A stretch of 64,000 nucleotides of DNA from Adhaeribacter aerolatus (GTDB taxonomy: Bacteria; Bacteroidota; Bacteroidia; Cytophagales; Hymenobacteraceae), in assembly GCF_007991635.1 (NCBI RefSeq), contig NZ_BJYS01000001.1, positions 62,001 through 126,000 on the forward strand, given 5' to 3'. Every line of letters starts with the position of its first letter. Within the stretch, counting starts at the first letter, position 1. The notes beneath the pieces were generated by a model. That model was not told where the DNA came from and did not search any database. It was given only the letters and a program-made list of their open reading frames with translations. Positions 27,924 to 37,686 of this stretch are shown piece by piece. The translations under genes were made by a program, and so were the position numbers.

Positions 27924-28316
27924 TTAAACTCTTCTACGTTTTGGTGGACGACATCCATTGTGTGGCAAAGGAGTTACATCTTTTATAGTAGTAACTTCAA
28001 TACCTGCATTCTGCACCGTACGGATTGCAGATTCTCTACCGGCACCTGGTCCTTTTACAAATACCTCTGCTTTACGCATACCTAACTCATGTGCTACTTT
28101 AGCGCAGTCAGAAGCTGCCATCTGAGCAGCATAAGGCGTATTCTTTTTAGAACCTTTAAAACCCATTTTACCAGCCGATGCCCAAGAAATTACCTGGCCA
28201 TTGTTGTTGGTAATAGAAACAATTATGTTATTGAAAGAAGCTTTAATATGAACTTGTCCGGTTGCCTCAACAACTACGACCCGTTTTTTAGCTTTATCTT
28301 TTCTTTTTTGAGCCAT
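27924..28316 (-). CDS. rpsK: Ribosomal protein S11
   Basis: The 130-residue protein has the conserved [13 protein letters not shown]-like stretch (here [20 protein letters not shown]), [13 protein letters not shown], and ends [11 protein letters not shown], the S11 C-terminus. S11 lies on the 30S platform close to the mRNA exit. It is 9 bases after rpsM. The basic tail at the N-terminus ([10 protein letters not shown]) is normal for the phylum. Confidence 0.98.
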   Translation of the reverse strand: MAQKRKDKAKKRVVVVEATGQVHIKASFNNIIVSITNNNGQVISWASAGKMGFKGSKKNTPYAAQMAASDCAKVAHELGMRKAEVFVKGPGAGRESAIRTVQNAGIEVTTIKDVTPLPHNGCRPPKRRRV

Positions 28317-28325
28317 TTATATTAA

Positions 28326-28703
28326 TTATTTAGTAGCTTTTTTCTTATTAGCAACTGTTTTCCGCTTACCTTTTCTGGTACGGGAGTTGTTTTTTGTCCG
28401 CTGACCTCTCACAGGCAAGCCTTTTCTGTGACGTAACCCTCTGTAAGAACCGATATCCATTAACCGCTTAATGTGCAGTTGCACCTCAGAACGTAAAACA
28501 CCTTCGGTTTTATGTTCAGCGGCAATAATAGATCTGATAGCACCCGCTTCTTCTTCAGTCCATTCACTAACTTTTTTATCCAAGTTTACACCTGCTTTTG
28601 TCAGAATGGATTGAGATGCTCTACGGCCAATACCGTAAATATAAGTCAAGGCAATTTCGCCTCTTTTTTTATCCGGAATATCTACTCCTGCTATTCTAGC
28701 CAT
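28326..28703 (-). CDS. rpsM: Ribosomal protein S13
   Basis: The protein opens [19 protein letters not shown] and contains the [21 protein letters not shown] stretch that contacts the P-site tRNA and 16S rRNA. At 125 residues with a basic C-terminal tail it is of normal length. It follows rpmJ by 9 bases and precedes rpsK. Confidence 0.98.
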   Translation of the reverse strand: MARIAGVDIPDKKRGEIALTYIYGIGRRASQSILTKAGVNLDKKVSEWTEEEAGAIRSIIAAEHKTEGVLRSEVQLHIKRLMDIGSYRGLRHRKGLPVRGQRTKNNSRTRKGKRKTVANKKKATK

Positions 28704-28712
28704 TTTATTATA

Positions 28713-28829
28713 TTAACCTTGTCTTTGTTTATACCGTGGGTTCTTTTTGTTGATTACATAAAGTTTTCCTTTTCTGCGGATAACTTTACAATCCTCACTT
28801 CTCTTTTTAACTGATGCTTTAACTTTCAT
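28713..28829 (-). CDS. rpmJ: Ribosomal protein L36 (zinc-free form)
   Basis: Translation of the minus strand from the ATG at 28827-28829 gives 38 residues beginning [15 protein letters not shown] and ending NPRYKQRQG, a clear L36. The classical protein uses three Cys and one His to hold a zinc ion. Here only one Cys remains, so the zinc site is missing. The gene starts just 1 base after the infA stop, in the usual place before rpsM. Confidence 0.97.
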   Translation of the reverse strand: MKVKASVKKRSEDCKVIRRKGKLYVINKKNPRYKQRQG

Positions 28830-28830
28830 T

Positions 28831-29049
28831 TTACTTATACCGATAAACTATTCTTCCTTTAGATAAATCGTATGGCGACATTTCAATTTTCACTTTATCA
28901 CCGGGTAATATTTTAATATAGTGCATCCGCATTTTACCAGAAATGTGAGATATTACCTGATGACCGTTTTCCAGTTCAACACGAAACATAGCATTTGATA
29001 AAGCTTCCACAATAGTCCCGTCCTGTTCTATAGAAGACTGTTTTGCCAT
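28831..29049 (-). CDS. infA: Translation initiation factor IF-1
   Basis: The 72-residue OB-fold protein starts [17 protein letters not shown] and has the conserved [19 protein letters not shown] and [13 protein letters not shown] segments. IF-1 occupies the A site of the 30S subunit during initiation. It lies between map (6 bases upstream) and rpmJ, the arrangement known from many bacteria. Confidence 0.98.
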   Translation of the reverse strand: MAKQSSIEQDGTIVEALSNAMFRVELENGHQVISHISGKMRMHYIKILPGDKVKIEMSPYDLSKGRIVYRYK

Positions 29050-29054
29050 ATATA

Positions 29055-29825
29055 TTATTTGTGCACCTTTTCAATATATTCGAACGTAGTTAAAACTTCC
29101 GCTTTATCCTTACGCACGACGATTGTATGTTCAAAATGAGCAGATGGCTTATTATCCTTTGTTCTGATTGTCCAGCCGTCTGCTTCCTGAACAATATTTT
29201 TACTTCCTAAATTTACCATGGGCTCTACTGCTAATACTAAACCGTTTTGCAGTTTTAAACCCTGGCCTCTTTTTCCGTAATTAGGAACTTCGGGGCCTTC
29301 ATGTAAGCTTTTACCGATACCGTGTCCAACCAACTCCCGCACCACCGAAAAACCTTCTTTCTCAACTTCCTGCTGAATAGTTGAGGACATGTCGCCTAAA
29401 CGATTACCGGCAATTGCCTTCTCCAGTCCTTTGTATAAAGAGGCCTTTGTTACCCTTAGTAACCGCAAAACATCCTCGGAAAGTTCACCAACACCATGCG
29501 TATAGGCACAGTCGCTGTGAAAACCGTTTTTGTATACTCCGCAGTCAATAGAAACTATATCACCACTTTTAATTACGTACTTTCCTGGAAAACCATGTAC
29601 AACCGCCGAATTAACAGAAATACAAAGACTGTAAGGAAAACCATTGTAACCTTTAAAAGAAGGATGAGCTCCGTGGTCTTGTATAAACTCCTCGGCCCTG
29701 GTATCCAGTTCTTTTGTGGTAATACCTTCCCTGATTAAGGAAGCTACTTCTCCATGCGCCTTACTTAAAATTAAAGCGTTTTCACGGATAATATTAATTT
29801 CTTCTTCTGTTTTGTAATAAACCAT
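29055..29825 (-). CDS. map: Methionine aminopeptidase, type I
   Basis: The enzyme removes the initiator methionine from new proteins. The five metal ligands are visible: Asp94 (SIDCG), Asp105 (HSDCAYT), His168 (VGHGIG), Glu201 (VEPMV) and Glu232 (HFEHTIV). At 256 residues it is the short type I form without an N-terminal zinc-finger extension. It follows secY by 2 bases and precedes infA, as in the spc operon of many bacteria. Confidence 0.97.
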   Translation of the reverse strand: MVYYKTEEEINIIRENALILSKAHGEVASLIREGITTKELDTRAEEFIQDHGAHPSFKGYNGFPYSLCISVNSAVVHGFPGKYVIKSGDIVSIDCGVYKNGFHSDCAYTHGVGELSEDVLRLLRVTKASLYKGLEKAIAGNRLGDMSSTIQQEVEKEGFSVVRELVGHGIGKSLHEGPEVPNYGKRGQGLKLQNGLVLAVEPMVNLGSKNIVQEADGWTIRTKDNKPSAHFEHTIVVRKDKAEVLTTFEYIEKVHK

Positions 29826-29827
29826 TA

Positions 29828-31144
29828 TTAAGATGCCATCGCAATATTTTGCGTACGGCCTTTCAGTTTACCCGACTTCATCATTCCATCATAGTGGCGC
29901 ATCAAGAGGTAACTCTCTACTTGATTCAGGGTATCTAAAACTACCCCTACCATAATAATAAGCGAGGTACCTCCGAAGAAAGCTGAAAATTCTCGGGTAA
30001 CGCCAAATAACATGGCAATTGCTGGTAAAATAGCAATTAAAGCCAGAAACAATGCACCTGGTAAAGTAATTCTATCCAGTACCTGACCAATGAATTCCGA
30101 AGTAGCTAAACCGGGTTTAATGCCTGGAATAAATCCTCCGCTCCGTTTTAAATCGTTTGATATCTGGTCAGGATTAACACTAATAGCGGTATAAAAATAG
30201 GTAAATACAATTATTAATATACCGAATAAAAGGTTGTATTGCCAGGAAGTAAAATCAGAAAAAGTTGTTCCGATGGAAGCAGCTAGTTCAGAAGAATCGC
30301 GCCAGATAGAAGCAATCAAAGATGGAATGAACATCAATGATTGTGCAAAAATAATTGGCATTACGCCCGCTGCATTAACCTTTAATGGAATAAATTGGCG
30401 CTGTCCGCTATATTGAGTAGTACCTCCAACCTGCTTTGCATATTGAATAGGAATTCTTCTGATGGCCTGCGTCAGCATTACCACAGCCATTACTATAAAA
30501 TAAAGTGCTATAAGCTCCAAAATAAATATTAAAGCACCATTTAATTGTTTTGACAAGGCTTCGGCAATTAAAGCACCTGGTAAGCGAGATACAATACCAA
30601 TCATAATCAGCATTGAAATTCCATTACCAATTCCTTTATCGGTAATTTTTTCGCCCAACCACATACAGAACATGGTGCCGGCGGTAAGAATAAAAATTGA
30701 AGTTATGCTAAACCAAAAGGGGTCTACCACAATAGCTTCGGCATTAATCGTTTGAATAAATCCAAAAGATTGAGCTGCTGTAATAACAATGGTCAATACA
30801 CGCGTGTATTGATTGATTTTTTTTCTTCCGGATTCACCCTCTTTCTGGAGTTTCTGGAAATATGGAACGGCTATTGTTAATAATTGCAAAACAATAGAAG
30901 CCGAAATATAAGGCATGATACCTAATGCAAAAATAGAAGCATTGCTAAATGCTCCTCCCAGCAAGGTATCTAAAAGGCCGAAAATACCTTCTGAATTTGA
31001 TTGCAACCGATTAGGGTCTATACCTGGTAAAACCACGTAAGATCCTAAACGGAATATTGCAATAAAGCCTAAGGTATTCAGTATCCGAATCCTTAGGTCT
31101 TCTATTGCAAATATATTCTTAAAAGTTGTTATAAGTTTTTTCAT
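29828..31144 (-). CDS. secY: Protein translocase channel subunit SecY
   Basis: SecY forms the membrane channel for SecA-driven and signal-recognition-particle-driven export. The 438 residues contain about ten membrane helices; the plug region (GIFGLLDTLLGGAFSNASIFALG) follows the first helix. Conserved cytoplasmic loops are seen near GGTTQYSGQRQFIPLKVN and RSGGFIPGIKPG. It is between rplO and map, the usual place. Confidence 0.98.
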   Translation of the reverse strand: MKKLITTFKNIFAIEDLRIRILNTLGFIAIFRLGSYVVLPGIDPNRLQSNSEGIFGLLDTLLGGAFSNASIFALGIMPYISASIVLQLLTIAVPYFQKLQKEGESGRKKINQYTRVLTIVITAAQSFGFIQTINAEAIVVDPFWFSITSIFILTAGTMFCMWLGEKITDKGIGNGISMLIMIGIVSRLPGALIAEALSKQLNGALIFILELIALYFIVMAVVMLTQAIRRIPIQYAKQVGGTTQYSGQRQFIPLKVNAAGVMPIIFAQSLMFIPSLIASIWRDSSELAASIGTTFSDFTSWQYNLLFGILIIVFTYFYTAISVNPDQISNDLKRSGGFIPGIKPGLATSEFIGQVLDRITLPGALFLALIAILPAIAMLFGVTREFSAFFGGTSLIIMVGVVLDTLNQVESYLLMRHYDGMMKSGKLKGRTQNIAMAS

Positions 31145-31150
31145 ACTTAA

Positions 31151-31597
31151 TTAGAGGGTAACAACTTTACCACCAGCATTTTCTATGGCAGTTATAGCAG
31201 TTTTAGAAAATGCATGCGCATGAACTTCTACAGAACTATTCAACTCACCACGGCCAAGAACTTTTATTTTATCATTCTTAGATACTAAACCGTGCGCCTT
31301 TAAATAGGCGAAGTCTACTGTTGTAGCATTATCTCTCTCAATTAATGATTGGATAACATCTAAATTTACACCGGCAAATTCAACCCGGTTGAAGTTTTTA
31401 AAACCAAATTTAGGAACTCTTCTCTGTAAAGGCATTTGACCACCTTCAAAGCCAGCTTTTTTGCTGTAGCCCGAACGAGATTTAGCGCCTTTATGACCTC
31501 TGGTGGAAGTACCACCACGGCCTGAACCAGTACCTCTACCAATTCTTTTTCTATCTTTTACAGAACCTGCAGCAGGTTGTAATGTACTTAAATTCAT
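31151..31597 (-). CDS. rplO: Ribosomal protein L15
   Basis: The 148-residue protein has the Gly-rich, basic N-terminus GRGTGSGRGGTSTRGHKGAKSR, typical of L15, which threads into 23S rRNA late in 50S assembly. The globular C-terminal half ends with IENAGGKVVTL. It lies between rpmD and secY with a 6-base spacer on the secY side. Confidence 0.98.
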   Translation of the reverse strand: MNLSTLQPAAGSVKDRKRIGRGTGSGRGGTSTRGHKGAKSRSGYSKKAGFEGGQMPLQRRVPKFGFKNFNRVEFAGVNLDVIQSLIERDNATTVDFAYLKAHGLVSKNDKIKVLGRGELNSSVEVHAHAFSKTAITAIENAGGKVVTL

Positions 31598-31604
31598 AAT
31601 AACT

Positions 31605-31778
31605 TTATTTTACTTCAACCAAGTTATGCACTTTCTGAATCATACCTAAAATCTGGGGTGTATCTTCAACCGTAATGGTTTTGTTTATTTTACCCAGACC
31701 TAGTGCTTTCATCGTCTTCTTTTGTCTTTCCGGACGATCAATAACACTTTTGATTTGTTTAATAGTTATCTGCGCCAT
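31605..31778 (-). CDS. rpmD: Ribosomal protein L30
   Basis: Translation from the ATG at 31776-31778 gives 57 residues: it starts MAQITIKQIKSVIDRPERQK, includes TMKALGLGKINKT and ends HNLVEVK. This is a complete, normal bacterial L30. It sits between rpsE and rplO as expected, with 5 and 7 bases between them. Confidence 0.97.
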   Translation of the reverse strand: MAQITIKQIKSVIDRPERQKKTMKALGLGKINKTITVEDTPQILGMIQKVHNLVEVK

Positions 31779-31783
31779 CTTAC

Positions 31784-32302
31784 TTATCCGTTAAAAACCT
31801 TCTGAAGACTTACACCTCTTTGTTGAGCAACTGCTAAAGGATCTCGCATTTTGATTAAAGCATCAAAAGTGGCCTTAACCACATTGTGCGGATTAGATGA
31901 ACCTTTAGATTTAGCTAATACATCTCTAATACCGGCACTTTCTAAAACTGCCCGCATAGCACCACCTGCTAATACACCTGTACCAGCTGCAGCAGGTTTA
32001 ACAAGCACAAAACCACCAGAATACTTACCTTCCATGGCATGGGGAACTGTATTATGATACATCGGGATTTTTACCAGATTTTTCTTGGCATCATCAATAC
32101 CTTTAGCAATAGCATCTGTTACTTCGTTAGCTTTTCCTAAGCCGTAACCCACGGTACCATTACCATCACCTACCACCACGATAGCAGAAAAACTAAATCT
32201 TCTACCACCTTTTACTACTTTAGCTACACGCTTGATTGCCACAACCCGTTCTTTGAGGTCAATCTCACTCGCTTTTACAACACGTATGTTATTCTGTGAC
32301 AT
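31784..32302 (-). CDS. rpsE: Ribosomal protein S5
   Basis: The 172-residue protein has the double-stranded RNA-binding part ([21 protein letters not shown]) and the C-terminal domain with [18 protein letters not shown]. The KGGRRFSFS loop, whose mutations affect decoding accuracy and spectinomycin response in other species, appears standard. It is 3 bases after rplR. Confidence 0.98.
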   Translation of the reverse strand: MSQNNIRVVKASEIDLKERVVAIKRVAKVVKGGRRFSFSAIVVVGDGNGTVGYGLGKANEVTDAIAKGIDDAKKNLVKIPMYHNTVPHAMEGKYSGGFVLVKPAAAGTGVLAGGAMRAVLESAGIRDVLAKSKGSSNPHNVVKATFDALIKMRDPLAVAQQRGVSLQKVFNG

Positions 32303-32305
32303 ATA

Positions 32306-32656
32306 TTAAAATTTAAGACCGGCTTCTCTGGCGCTGTCTGCTAATGTTTTTACCCGGCCGTGGTATAGATATCCGGAACGGTCAAAAACCACTTCCGTTA
32401 TACCCTTTTCCTGAGCCAATGTGGCTAATTCCCGTCCAACGGCTGATGACAACTCGCTTTTGCCAGTAGCTTCTCCTGCTAATTTAGCAGAGGAAACAGC
32501 TACTAGAGTATTACCAGCAGTATCATCAATTAATTGGGCATAGATATTTTTATTACTTCTGAAAACGGATAAACGCGGTCTTTCAGGAGTACCAGAAATT
32601 TTACTTCTGATACTTTTTCTAATTCTGGTTCTTCTTTCGAGTTTACTTACTGCCAT
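32306..32656 (-). CDS. rplR: Ribosomal protein L18
   Basis: The 116-residue protein opens with a basic segment ([19 protein letters not shown]) and ends [26 protein letters not shown], the L18 end. It binds 5S rRNA in the central protuberance. It is 8 bases after rplF and 3 before rpsE. Confidence 0.98.
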   Translation of the reverse strand: MAVSKLERRTRIRKSIRSKISGTPERPRLSVFRSNKNIYAQLIDDTAGNTLVAVSSAKLAGEATGKSELSSAVGRELATLAQEKGITEVVFDRSGYLYHGRVKTLADSAREAGLKF

Positions 32657-32664
32657 GACAGTTA

Positions 32665-33219
32665 TTATTTAGAGGCTGTTTTACCTGCTTTTCTTCTTAC
32701 TACCTCACCAACAAAGCGTACACCTTTACCTTTGTAAGGTTCTACTTTTCTCAGTGATCGGATTTTAGCAGCTACTTGGCCTATTAGTTGTTTATCGTTA
32801 GATTCAAGAGTAATCAGCGGCGCTTTACCTTTTTCTGTAACAGCAGCAGCTTTTACTTCCGGAGGTAAGGCTAAATATATATTGTGCGAGTAACCCAAAG
32901 ACAACTCAAGCGTATTACCCGCTACAGTGGCTTTATAACCTACACCAATCAATTCTAAAGATTCTTTATAACCTTCGCTTACCCCAACCACCATATTGTT
33001 AATCAATGAACGGTATAAACCGTGCATGGCTTTGTGGCGTTTCTGCTCAGTCGGACGAGCTACTGTAATGGTGCCGTCCTCCTTTGATATAGTTATATCT
33101 CTGTCTACTAAGGTACTAAGTGAACCTTTTGGACCTTTTACGGTTACTAAATTATTATCTGCTACTGTCAAATCAACATTAGCAGGTAAAGTAATGGGCA
33201 ATTTACCTATACGTGACAT
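32665..33219 (-). CDS. rplF: Ribosomal protein L6
   Basis: The 184 residues show the two repeated L6 domains, the first starting [19 protein letters not shown] and the second holding the [17 protein letters not shown] segment near the end. L6 lies at the base of the stalk near the factor-binding site. Length is normal; it follows rpsH by 12 bases. Confidence 0.98.
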   Translation of the reverse strand: MSRIGKLPITLPANVDLTVADNNLVTVKGPKGSLSTLVDRDITISKEDGTITVARPTEQKRHKAMHGLYRSLINNMVVGVSEGYKESLELIGVGYKATVAGNTLELSLGYSHNIYLALPPEVKAAAVTEKGKAPLITLESNDKQLIGQVAAKIRSLRKVEPYKGKGVRFVGEVVRRKAGKTASK

Positions 33220-33231
33220 AGTGATGTTTTC

Positions 33232-33630
33232 TTAATAAACGTAACACAAAACTTCCCCACCCACATTAAGGTCTTTTGCCTCTTTTTCAGTAATAACCCC
33301 TTTAGAGGTGGATAAAATGGCTACACCTAAACCGTTTAATACTCTCGGCAAGTTTTCATAATGAGCATATTTCCGTAAACCAGGTTTACTTACTCTTTCC
33401 AGGTTTACAATAGCAGGTTGCTTTGTACTTGGATTATATTTGAGAGCTATTTTAATAGTTCCCTGTACACTAGAGTCATCAAACCGATAGCTTTGAATAT
33501 ACCCTTTCTCGTGAAGTACTCTGGTTATTTCCTTCTTGATTTTGCTGGCCGGAATTTCAACCACCCGATGATTTGCTTTGATAGCATTTCTGAGCCTGGT
33601 CAAATAATCTGCTATTGGATCTGTATTCAT
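33232..33630 (-). CDS. rpsH: Ribosomal protein S8
   Basis: The 132-residue protein opens MNTDPIADYLTRLRNAI, an S8 hallmark, and ends GVITEKEAKDLNVGGEVLCYVY. S8 organises the central domain of 16S rRNA and in Escherichia coli represses its own operon. An 85-base gap before it contains a TATCTTTG box and a small hairpin, so it may be transcribed separately from rpsN and the upstream genes. Confidence 0.98.
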   Translation of the reverse strand: MNTDPIADYLTRLRNAIKANHRVVEIPASKIKKEITRVLHEKGYIQSYRFDDSSVQGTIKIALKYNPSTKQPAIVNLERVSKPGLRKYAHYENLPRVLNGLGVAILSTSKGVITEKEAKDLNVGGEVLCYVY

Positions 33631-33647
33631 TATGAATAAATATTTTA

Positions 33648-33666
33648 GCTCTTCTTTTTAAAGAGC
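33648..33666. repeat. Small hairpin between rpsN and rpsH
   Basis: GCTCTT (33648-33653) pairs with AAGAGC (33661-33666) across a 7-base loop. It lies in the leader of the possible rpsH transcript; no long T tract follows, so it is more likely a leader structure than a terminator. Confidence 0.4.
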
Positions 33667-33668
33667 CG

Positions 33669-33676
33669 CAAAGATA
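33669..33676 (-). promoter_or_regulatory. Candidate -7 element before rpsH
   Basis: The minus strand reads TATCTTTG, identical to the box in front of rplC. It stands about 40 bases before the rpsH ATG in the widest gap of this operon. The region 19-21 bases upstream lacks TTTG, so the match is incomplete. Confidence 0.5.
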
Positions 33677-33715
33677 CTAATATTTTAGTTATTAATTACT
33701 ATTGATAAAAAAAAA

Positions 33716-33985
33716 TTACCAACTTGCTTTGGTTAAGCCGGGAATTTTTCCTTCAGAAGCCATGTCGCGGAACATAACCCGGGAAATACCAAACTTCCGC
33801 ATGAAACCCCGCGGACGACCTGTAATCCGGCAACGGTTATGTAACCGAATAGGCGAAGCATCTTTCGGTAATTTATCTAAAGCATCCCAATCGCCGGCTG
33901 CTTTAAGTGCTTTTCTTTTTTCAGCATACTTGGCAACCATCTTTTGCCGCTTCAGCTCTCTCGCTTTTACTGATTCTTTGGCCAT
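33716..33985 (-). CDS. rpsN: Ribosomal protein S14 (zinc-free, long form)
   Basis: The 89-residue protein opens [16 protein letters not shown] and contains [10 protein letters not shown]-like [21 protein letters not shown]. Only one Cys is present, so this is the long form without the CXXC zinc sites found in the short Gram-positive form. It lies between rplE and rpsH. S14 assembles late into the 30S head. Confidence 0.98.
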   Translation of the reverse strand: MAKESVKARELKRQKMVAKYAEKRKALKAAGDWDALDKLPKDASPIRLHNRCRITGRPRGFMRKFGISRVMFRDMASEGKIPGLTKASW

Positions 33986-33989
33986 TTTA

Positions 33990-34544
33990 TTATTTTTTTA
34001 CATTCATGAATGGCATACCAAATGCTTTTAACAGCTCATAACTTTCTTCGTCATTCTTAGCTGTTGTTACAAAGGTAATATCCATTCCTGAGATTGCTTT
34101 AATTTTATCGATGCTTATTTCGGGGAAAATGATTTGCTCTTTTACACCTAAAGTATAATTTCCTCTACCATCAAACCCTTTTTCGCTTATACCTCTGAAG
34201 TCACGAACCCGTGGTAAAGCAACAGTCATTAACCGGTCCATAAATTCGTACATCTTGTCACCTCTTAAAGTAACTCTAGCACCAATGGGCATACCTTCGC
34301 GCAATTTAAAGTTAGAAACCGAAGTTTTTGCCTTCGTTGCAACAGCTCTTTGGCCCGAAATAGTGGTCAATTCATCAACACCTACATCAACTAATTTCTT
34401 GTCTGATACCGCGCTGCCAATACCTTTATTAATGCAAATCTTAACTATTTTAGGAACTTGCATTACACTTTTATACTGAAACCGCTCTCTTAATTGATTA
34501 ACGATTTCCGTGTTATATTTTTCTTTTAAACGTGCAGTAGCCAT
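33990..34544 (-). CDS. rplE: Ribosomal protein L5
   Basis: The 184 residues include [24 protein letters not shown] and [18 protein letters not shown], both conserved in L5. It binds 5S rRNA and contacts P-site tRNA. It is 4 bases before rpsN and 1 base after rplX, so translation is probably coupled. Confidence 0.98.
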   Translation of the reverse strand: MATARLKEKYNTEIVNQLRERFQYKSVMQVPKIVKICINKGIGSAVSDKKLVDVGVDELTTISGQRAVATKAKTSVSNFKLREGMPIGARVTLRGDKMYEFMDRLMTVALPRVRDFRGISEKGFDGRGNYTLGVKEQIIFPEISIDKIKAISGMDITFVTTAKNDEESYELLKAFGMPFMNVKK

Positions 34545-34545
34545 A

Positions 34546-34881
34546 TTAAATTAAATCTCCTGTTTTTTTAGAATACCGCTGCAGTTTACCATTTTCTCCC
34601 GCTCTTTTGCCGGTTCTGGTTACCGCACCGGAAGCAGTTACCAGCTGTACATTGCTGGCGTGAATTGGTGCTTCCATTTTGCTGATACCTCCCTGTGGGT
34701 TTTTAGCACTTGGCTTATTGTGTTTAGTAACCAGGTTTATACCCTCTACTATAACTTTATTCAGTTCTCTTTTAACGGATACAATCCGCCCTGTTTTACC
34801 GCGATCGTTACCGGAAATAACTTTTACAGTATCACCGGTTTTTACATGCAGTTTATTTACTTTTTCGTTTTGTGCTTTCAT
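34546..34881 (-). CDS. rplX: Ribosomal protein L24
   Basis: The 111 residues contain a KOW RNA-binding motif near the start ([21 protein letters not shown], about residues 14-32). L24 starts 50S assembly by binding the 5' end of 23S rRNA. It lies 2 bases after rplN and 1 base before rplE. Confidence 0.98.
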   Translation of the reverse strand: MKAQNEKVNKLHVKTGDTVKVISGNDRGKTGRIVSVKRELNKVIVEGINLVTKHNKPSAKNPQGGISKMEAPIHASNVQLVTASGAVTRTGKRAGENGKLQRYSKKTGDLI

Positions 34882-34883
34882 GA

Positions 34884-35252
34884 TTATAATACCTCCGGAG
34901 CTAAAGAAACGATTTTCATAAATTGCTTTTCACGTAATTCACGCGCAACCGGACCAAATATCCGGGTTCCTCTTGGCTCATCGTTATTGTTTAATAACAC
35001 CGCTGCGTTATCATCAAAACGAATGTATGATCCGTCTTTCCGGCGGATTTCTTTTTTGGTGCGAACAACTACCGCTTTCGAAACAGAGCCTTTTTTAACG
35101 TTACCAGATGATAAAGCTGATTTTACAGTTACTATTATTTTATCGCCAATAGAAGCGTATTTTTTTCCTGTTCCGCCTAAAACCCGGATTACTAAAACTT
35201 CTTTAGCTCCGCTGTTGTCGGCTACAGATAATCTTGATTCCTGCTGTACCAT
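34884..35252 (-). CDS. rplN: Ribosomal protein L14
   Basis: The protein opens [19 protein letters not shown], the universal L14 start, and is exactly the common length of 122 residues. L14 joins L19 and 16S rRNA in an intersubunit bridge. It follows rpsQ by 1 base. Confidence 0.99.
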   Translation of the reverse strand: MVQQESRLSVADNSGAKEVLVIRVLGGTGKKYASIGDKIIVTVKSALSSGNVKKGSVSKAVVVRTKKEIRRKDGSYIRFDDNAAVLLNNNDEPRGTRIFGPVARELREKQFMKIVSLAPEVL

Positions 35253-35253
35253 C

Positions 35254-35511
35254 TTACTTAGCTCTTTCTATTATTTCTACTAAACGCCAGTTCTTGCTTT
35301 TGCTCAATGGCCGGGTTTCCATGATTCTTACTAAATCACCTTCACCGCACTCGTTGTTTTCGTCGTGGGCTTTAAACTTCGTAGACTTGTTTACAAACTT
35401 CCCGTAAATGGGGTGTTTCATTTTACTTTCTACGATAATGGTGATTGTCTTATTCATTTTGTTACTGACAACCCGACCTGTTCTTTCTTTTCTGAGATTT
35501 CTTTCTTCCAT
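35254..35511 (-). CDS. rpsQ: Ribosomal protein S17
   Basis: An 85-residue OB-fold protein opening with [20 protein letters not shown]17 binds the 5' domain of 16S rRNA. The sequence ends IIERAK. It lies between rpmC (7 bases) and rplN (1 base). Confidence 0.98.
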   Translation of the reverse strand: MEERNLRKERTGRVVSNKMNKTITIIVESKMKHPIYGKFVNKSTKFKAHDENNECGEGDLVRIMETRPLSKSKNWRLVEIIERAK

Positions 35512-35518
35512 TGTAATA

Positions 35519-35722
35519 TTATTTAGAAGCTCCCTCTAATTCTCTTTTTCTTAATTCCGTCTGTAATCTGGCGATAACTTTCCGGTTTTGCTTTATCCGC
35601 AGAGGATTCTCTAATGGAGAAATAGAATGTGCAAATAACAAAGACTGACGGCTGGAAGTTTCTGCTTGTAAGCGTTCTTTTAGATCTTCTAAAGAAAGCG
35701 CTTGTATTTCTGAATATTTCAT
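35519..35722 (-). CDS. rpmC: Ribosomal protein L29
   Basis: This 67-residue helical protein starts [18 protein letters not shown] and contains the [20 protein letters not shown] segment, both typical. L29 lies next to the tunnel exit, near the signal recognition particle site. It lies 4 bases after rplP. Confidence 0.97.
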   Translation of the reverse strand: MKYSEIQALSLEDLKERLQAETSSRQSLLFAHSISPLENPLRIKQNRKVIARLQTELRKRELEGASK

Positions 35723-35726
35723 TTTA

Positions 35727-36146
35727 CTATTCTACGAAATCTTTACGTACAACAAATTTTGTTCTCACTGGCAGCTTTTGGGCTGCTAATCTTAAAGATT
35801 CCTGAGCAGTTTCCAGAGGTACTCCATCAGATTCAAATAAAATGGTACCTGGTTTAACCACAGCTACCCAATATTCTGGCGAACCTTTACCTTTACCCAT
35901 CCGAACCTCAGCTGGCTTTTTGGTAATTGGTTTATCAGGGAATATCCGGATCCACACCTGGCCTTCACGTTTCATGGCACGCGTCATTGCAATACGCGCA
36001 GCTTCGATTTGGCGGCTGGTAATCCAGGAAGCTTCTAATGATTTTATAGCAAAAGAACCGAAGGAAATGGTGCTACCCCGATGAGCTAGCCCTTTAACTC
36101 TCCCCTTCTGCATTTTTCTATATACTGTCCTTTTCGGCTGTAACAT
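35727..36146 (-). CDS. rplP: Ribosomal protein L16
   Basis: The 139-residue protein opens [19 protein letters not shown] and contains [22 protein letters not shown] and [16 protein letters not shown], both L16 signatures. It contacts the A-site tRNA elbow and is needed for peptidyl transfer. It follows rpsC by 26 bases. Confidence 0.98.
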   Translation of the reverse strand: MLQPKRTVYRKMQKGRVKGLAHRGSTISFGSFAIKSLEASWITSRQIEAARIAMTRAMKREGQVWIRIFPDKPITKKPAEVRMGKGKGSPEYWVAVVKPGTILFESDGVPLETAQESLRLAAQKLPVRTKFVVRKDFVE

Positions 36147-36172
36147 TTTCTAAAATGTTTTAATTCTTAAAA

Positions 36173-37012
36173 TTATTTGTTTCTGGGTTTACCACCCCCA
36201 CCACCGCTTCTGCGCTGTTGGCCGCCATCTCTTCTGTCTCTGTTGGCATTATCGCCCCGGTCGTTGCGATCTCTGCGACCACCACGGTCACCTCTATCGC
36301 CTCTTTCACCACCTCTTTCGTTCCGTGGAGCGCCGCCAGCATTGCCAGATGGTTTGGATTGCTCTTGGTTTGGAGAAAGGTCTTTTTTACCAAATACCTC
36401 TCCTTTAAAGATCCATACTTTAATACCTAACTTACCGTACACTGTCTGCGCTTCAGATAACGCATAGTCAATATCGGCCCGTAAAGTATGCAAAGGCGTT
36501 CTGCCTTCTTTGTATGATTCGGTACGTGCCATCTCGGCACCACCTAAACGACCAGAAACCTGAACTTTTACTCCTTCGGCTCCTACCCGGATAGCAGAGG
36601 CAATTGCTTGCTTCATGGCTCTCCGGAAAGAGATTCTGGCTTGTAACTGCTGTGCAATTGATTCACCTACTAATTTAGCATCCAATTCCGGGCGCTTAAT
36701 TTCGTAGATGTTAATTTGAACATCTTTGTTCGTTACTTTTTTAAGCTCTTCTTTAATCTTATCTACTTCCTGGCCACCTTTACCAATAACAACACCCGGG
36801 CGAGCCGTGTTAATTGTAATGGTAATCCGCTTCAGGGTTCTTTCAATAATTATTTTTGAAATACCTCCTTTAGGAATACGAGCCAGAATATATTTTCTTA
36901 TTTTCTCATCTTCGATGAGCTTATCAGCGAAATCTTTTCCACCGTACCAATTAGAGTCCCATCCTTTGATGATACCTAATCTTAAACCTACCGGATTTAC
37001 TTTTTGTCCCAT
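36173..37012 (-). CDS. rpsC: Ribosomal protein S3 with long Arg/Gly/Asp-rich tail
   Basis: The S3 core is complete: the KH domain holds the GXXG loop in VIGKGG (75-80), and the C-terminal S3 domain ends near residue 210 ([12 protein letters not shown]). It continues for about 65 residues of low complexity (RGG, RGD and RRD repeats, ending [11 protein letters not shown]), giving 279 residues against about 210-235 in most bacteria. The tail is likely disordered and basic. S3 lies at the mRNA entry site and helps unwind mRNA. Tails of this kind occur in Bacteroidota S3, but length varies. Confidence 0.98.
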   Translation of the reverse strand: MGQKVNPVGLRLGIIKGWDSNWYGGKDFADKLIEDEKIRKYILARIPKGGISKIIIERTLKRITITINTARPGVVIGKGGQEVDKIKEELKKVTNKDVQINIYEIKRPELDAKLVGESIAQQLQARISFRRAMKQAIASAIRVGAEGVKVQVSGRLGGAEMARTESYKEGRTPLHTLRADIDYALSEAQTVYGKLGIKVWIFKGEVFGKKDLSPNQEQSKPSGNAGGAPRNERGGERGDRGDRGGRRDRNDRGDNANRDRRDGGQQRRSGGGGGKPRNK

Positions 37013-37036
37013 TATTACAAAATATTTCGCTTATTA

Positions 37037-37405
37037 CTATTGATTATTTACCTCGAGTTCTTCCACGCGGCTATCAATAATAATAGTAACATGGTTTGAT
37101 CTCTTTCTGATTCTATGACCGCGGCCTTGAGGTGCTGGTCTTAATCTTTTCAGCATTTTGCCTTCATCTACTCTGATTTCTTTGATGTAAAGATTAGAAT
37201 CTTCGATGCGGGCATCAGCATTTGCTTGCTGCCAATTAGATAAAGCTGATAGTAATAATTTTTCAATTTTCTCAGCTCCAACATTTGCTTCAAATTTTAA
37301 TAAACCTAAAGCTTTGTTTACACTTTGGCCTCTAACCAAACCAGCTACCAGGCGCATTTTGCGAGGGGAGGTAGGAACGTTTCTTAATTTAGCTATTGCT
37401 TGCAT
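37037..37405 (-). CDS. rplV: Ribosomal protein L22
   Basis: The 122-residue protein has the [17 protein letters not shown]-like start (here [20 protein letters not shown]) and the long beta-hairpin segment [21 protein letters not shown] that reaches into the exit tunnel. The hairpin looks normal, with no insertion of the kind seen in macrolide-resistant strains. It is 2 bases after rpsS. Confidence 0.98.
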   Translation of the reverse strand: MQAIAKLRNVPTSPRKMRLVAGLVRGQSVNKALGLLKFEANVGAEKIEKLLLSALSNWQQANADARIEDSNLYIKEIRVDEGKMLKRLRPAPQGRGHRIRKRSNHVTIIIDSRVEELEVNNQ

Positions 37406-37407
37406 TG

Positions 37408-37686
37408 TTATCTCTTACCTTTATCTTTTTTAGCAATATGGCCTCTGAAATTTCTGGTTGGAGCAAATTCTCCTAGTTTGTGGCCTACCATGTTTTCTGT
37501 AACATAAACCGGAATAAATTTATTCCCATTGTGAACAGCAAAGGTATGACCAACGAAATCCGGAGAAATCATGGACCGGCGAGACCAGGTTTTAACCACG
37601 GTTTTCTTGCCGGTATCTTCCATTGCTGTTACTTTCTTTTCGAGCCTGAAGTCAATATACGGCCCTTTTTTTAATGATCTTCCCAT
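37408..37686 (-). CDS. rpsS: Ribosomal protein S19
   Basis: The protein opens [19 protein letters not shown] and contains [21 protein letters not shown], both S19 signatures; length 92 is normal. S19 contacts S13 in the 30S head. Its ATG overlaps the stop of rplB (TAATG), suggesting coupled translation. Confidence 0.99.
   Translation of the reverse strand: MGRSLKKGPYIDFRLEKKVTAMEDTGKKTVVKTWSRRSMISPDFVGHTFAVHNGNKFIPVYVTENMVGHKLGEFAPTRNFRGHIAKKDKGKR

Noticed and set aside
36160-36393. Minus-strand frame of 77 codons overlapping the S3 tail
   Set aside because: It arises from the repetitive codons of the Arg/Gly/Asp tail in another frame and has no independent start signal or protein likeness.
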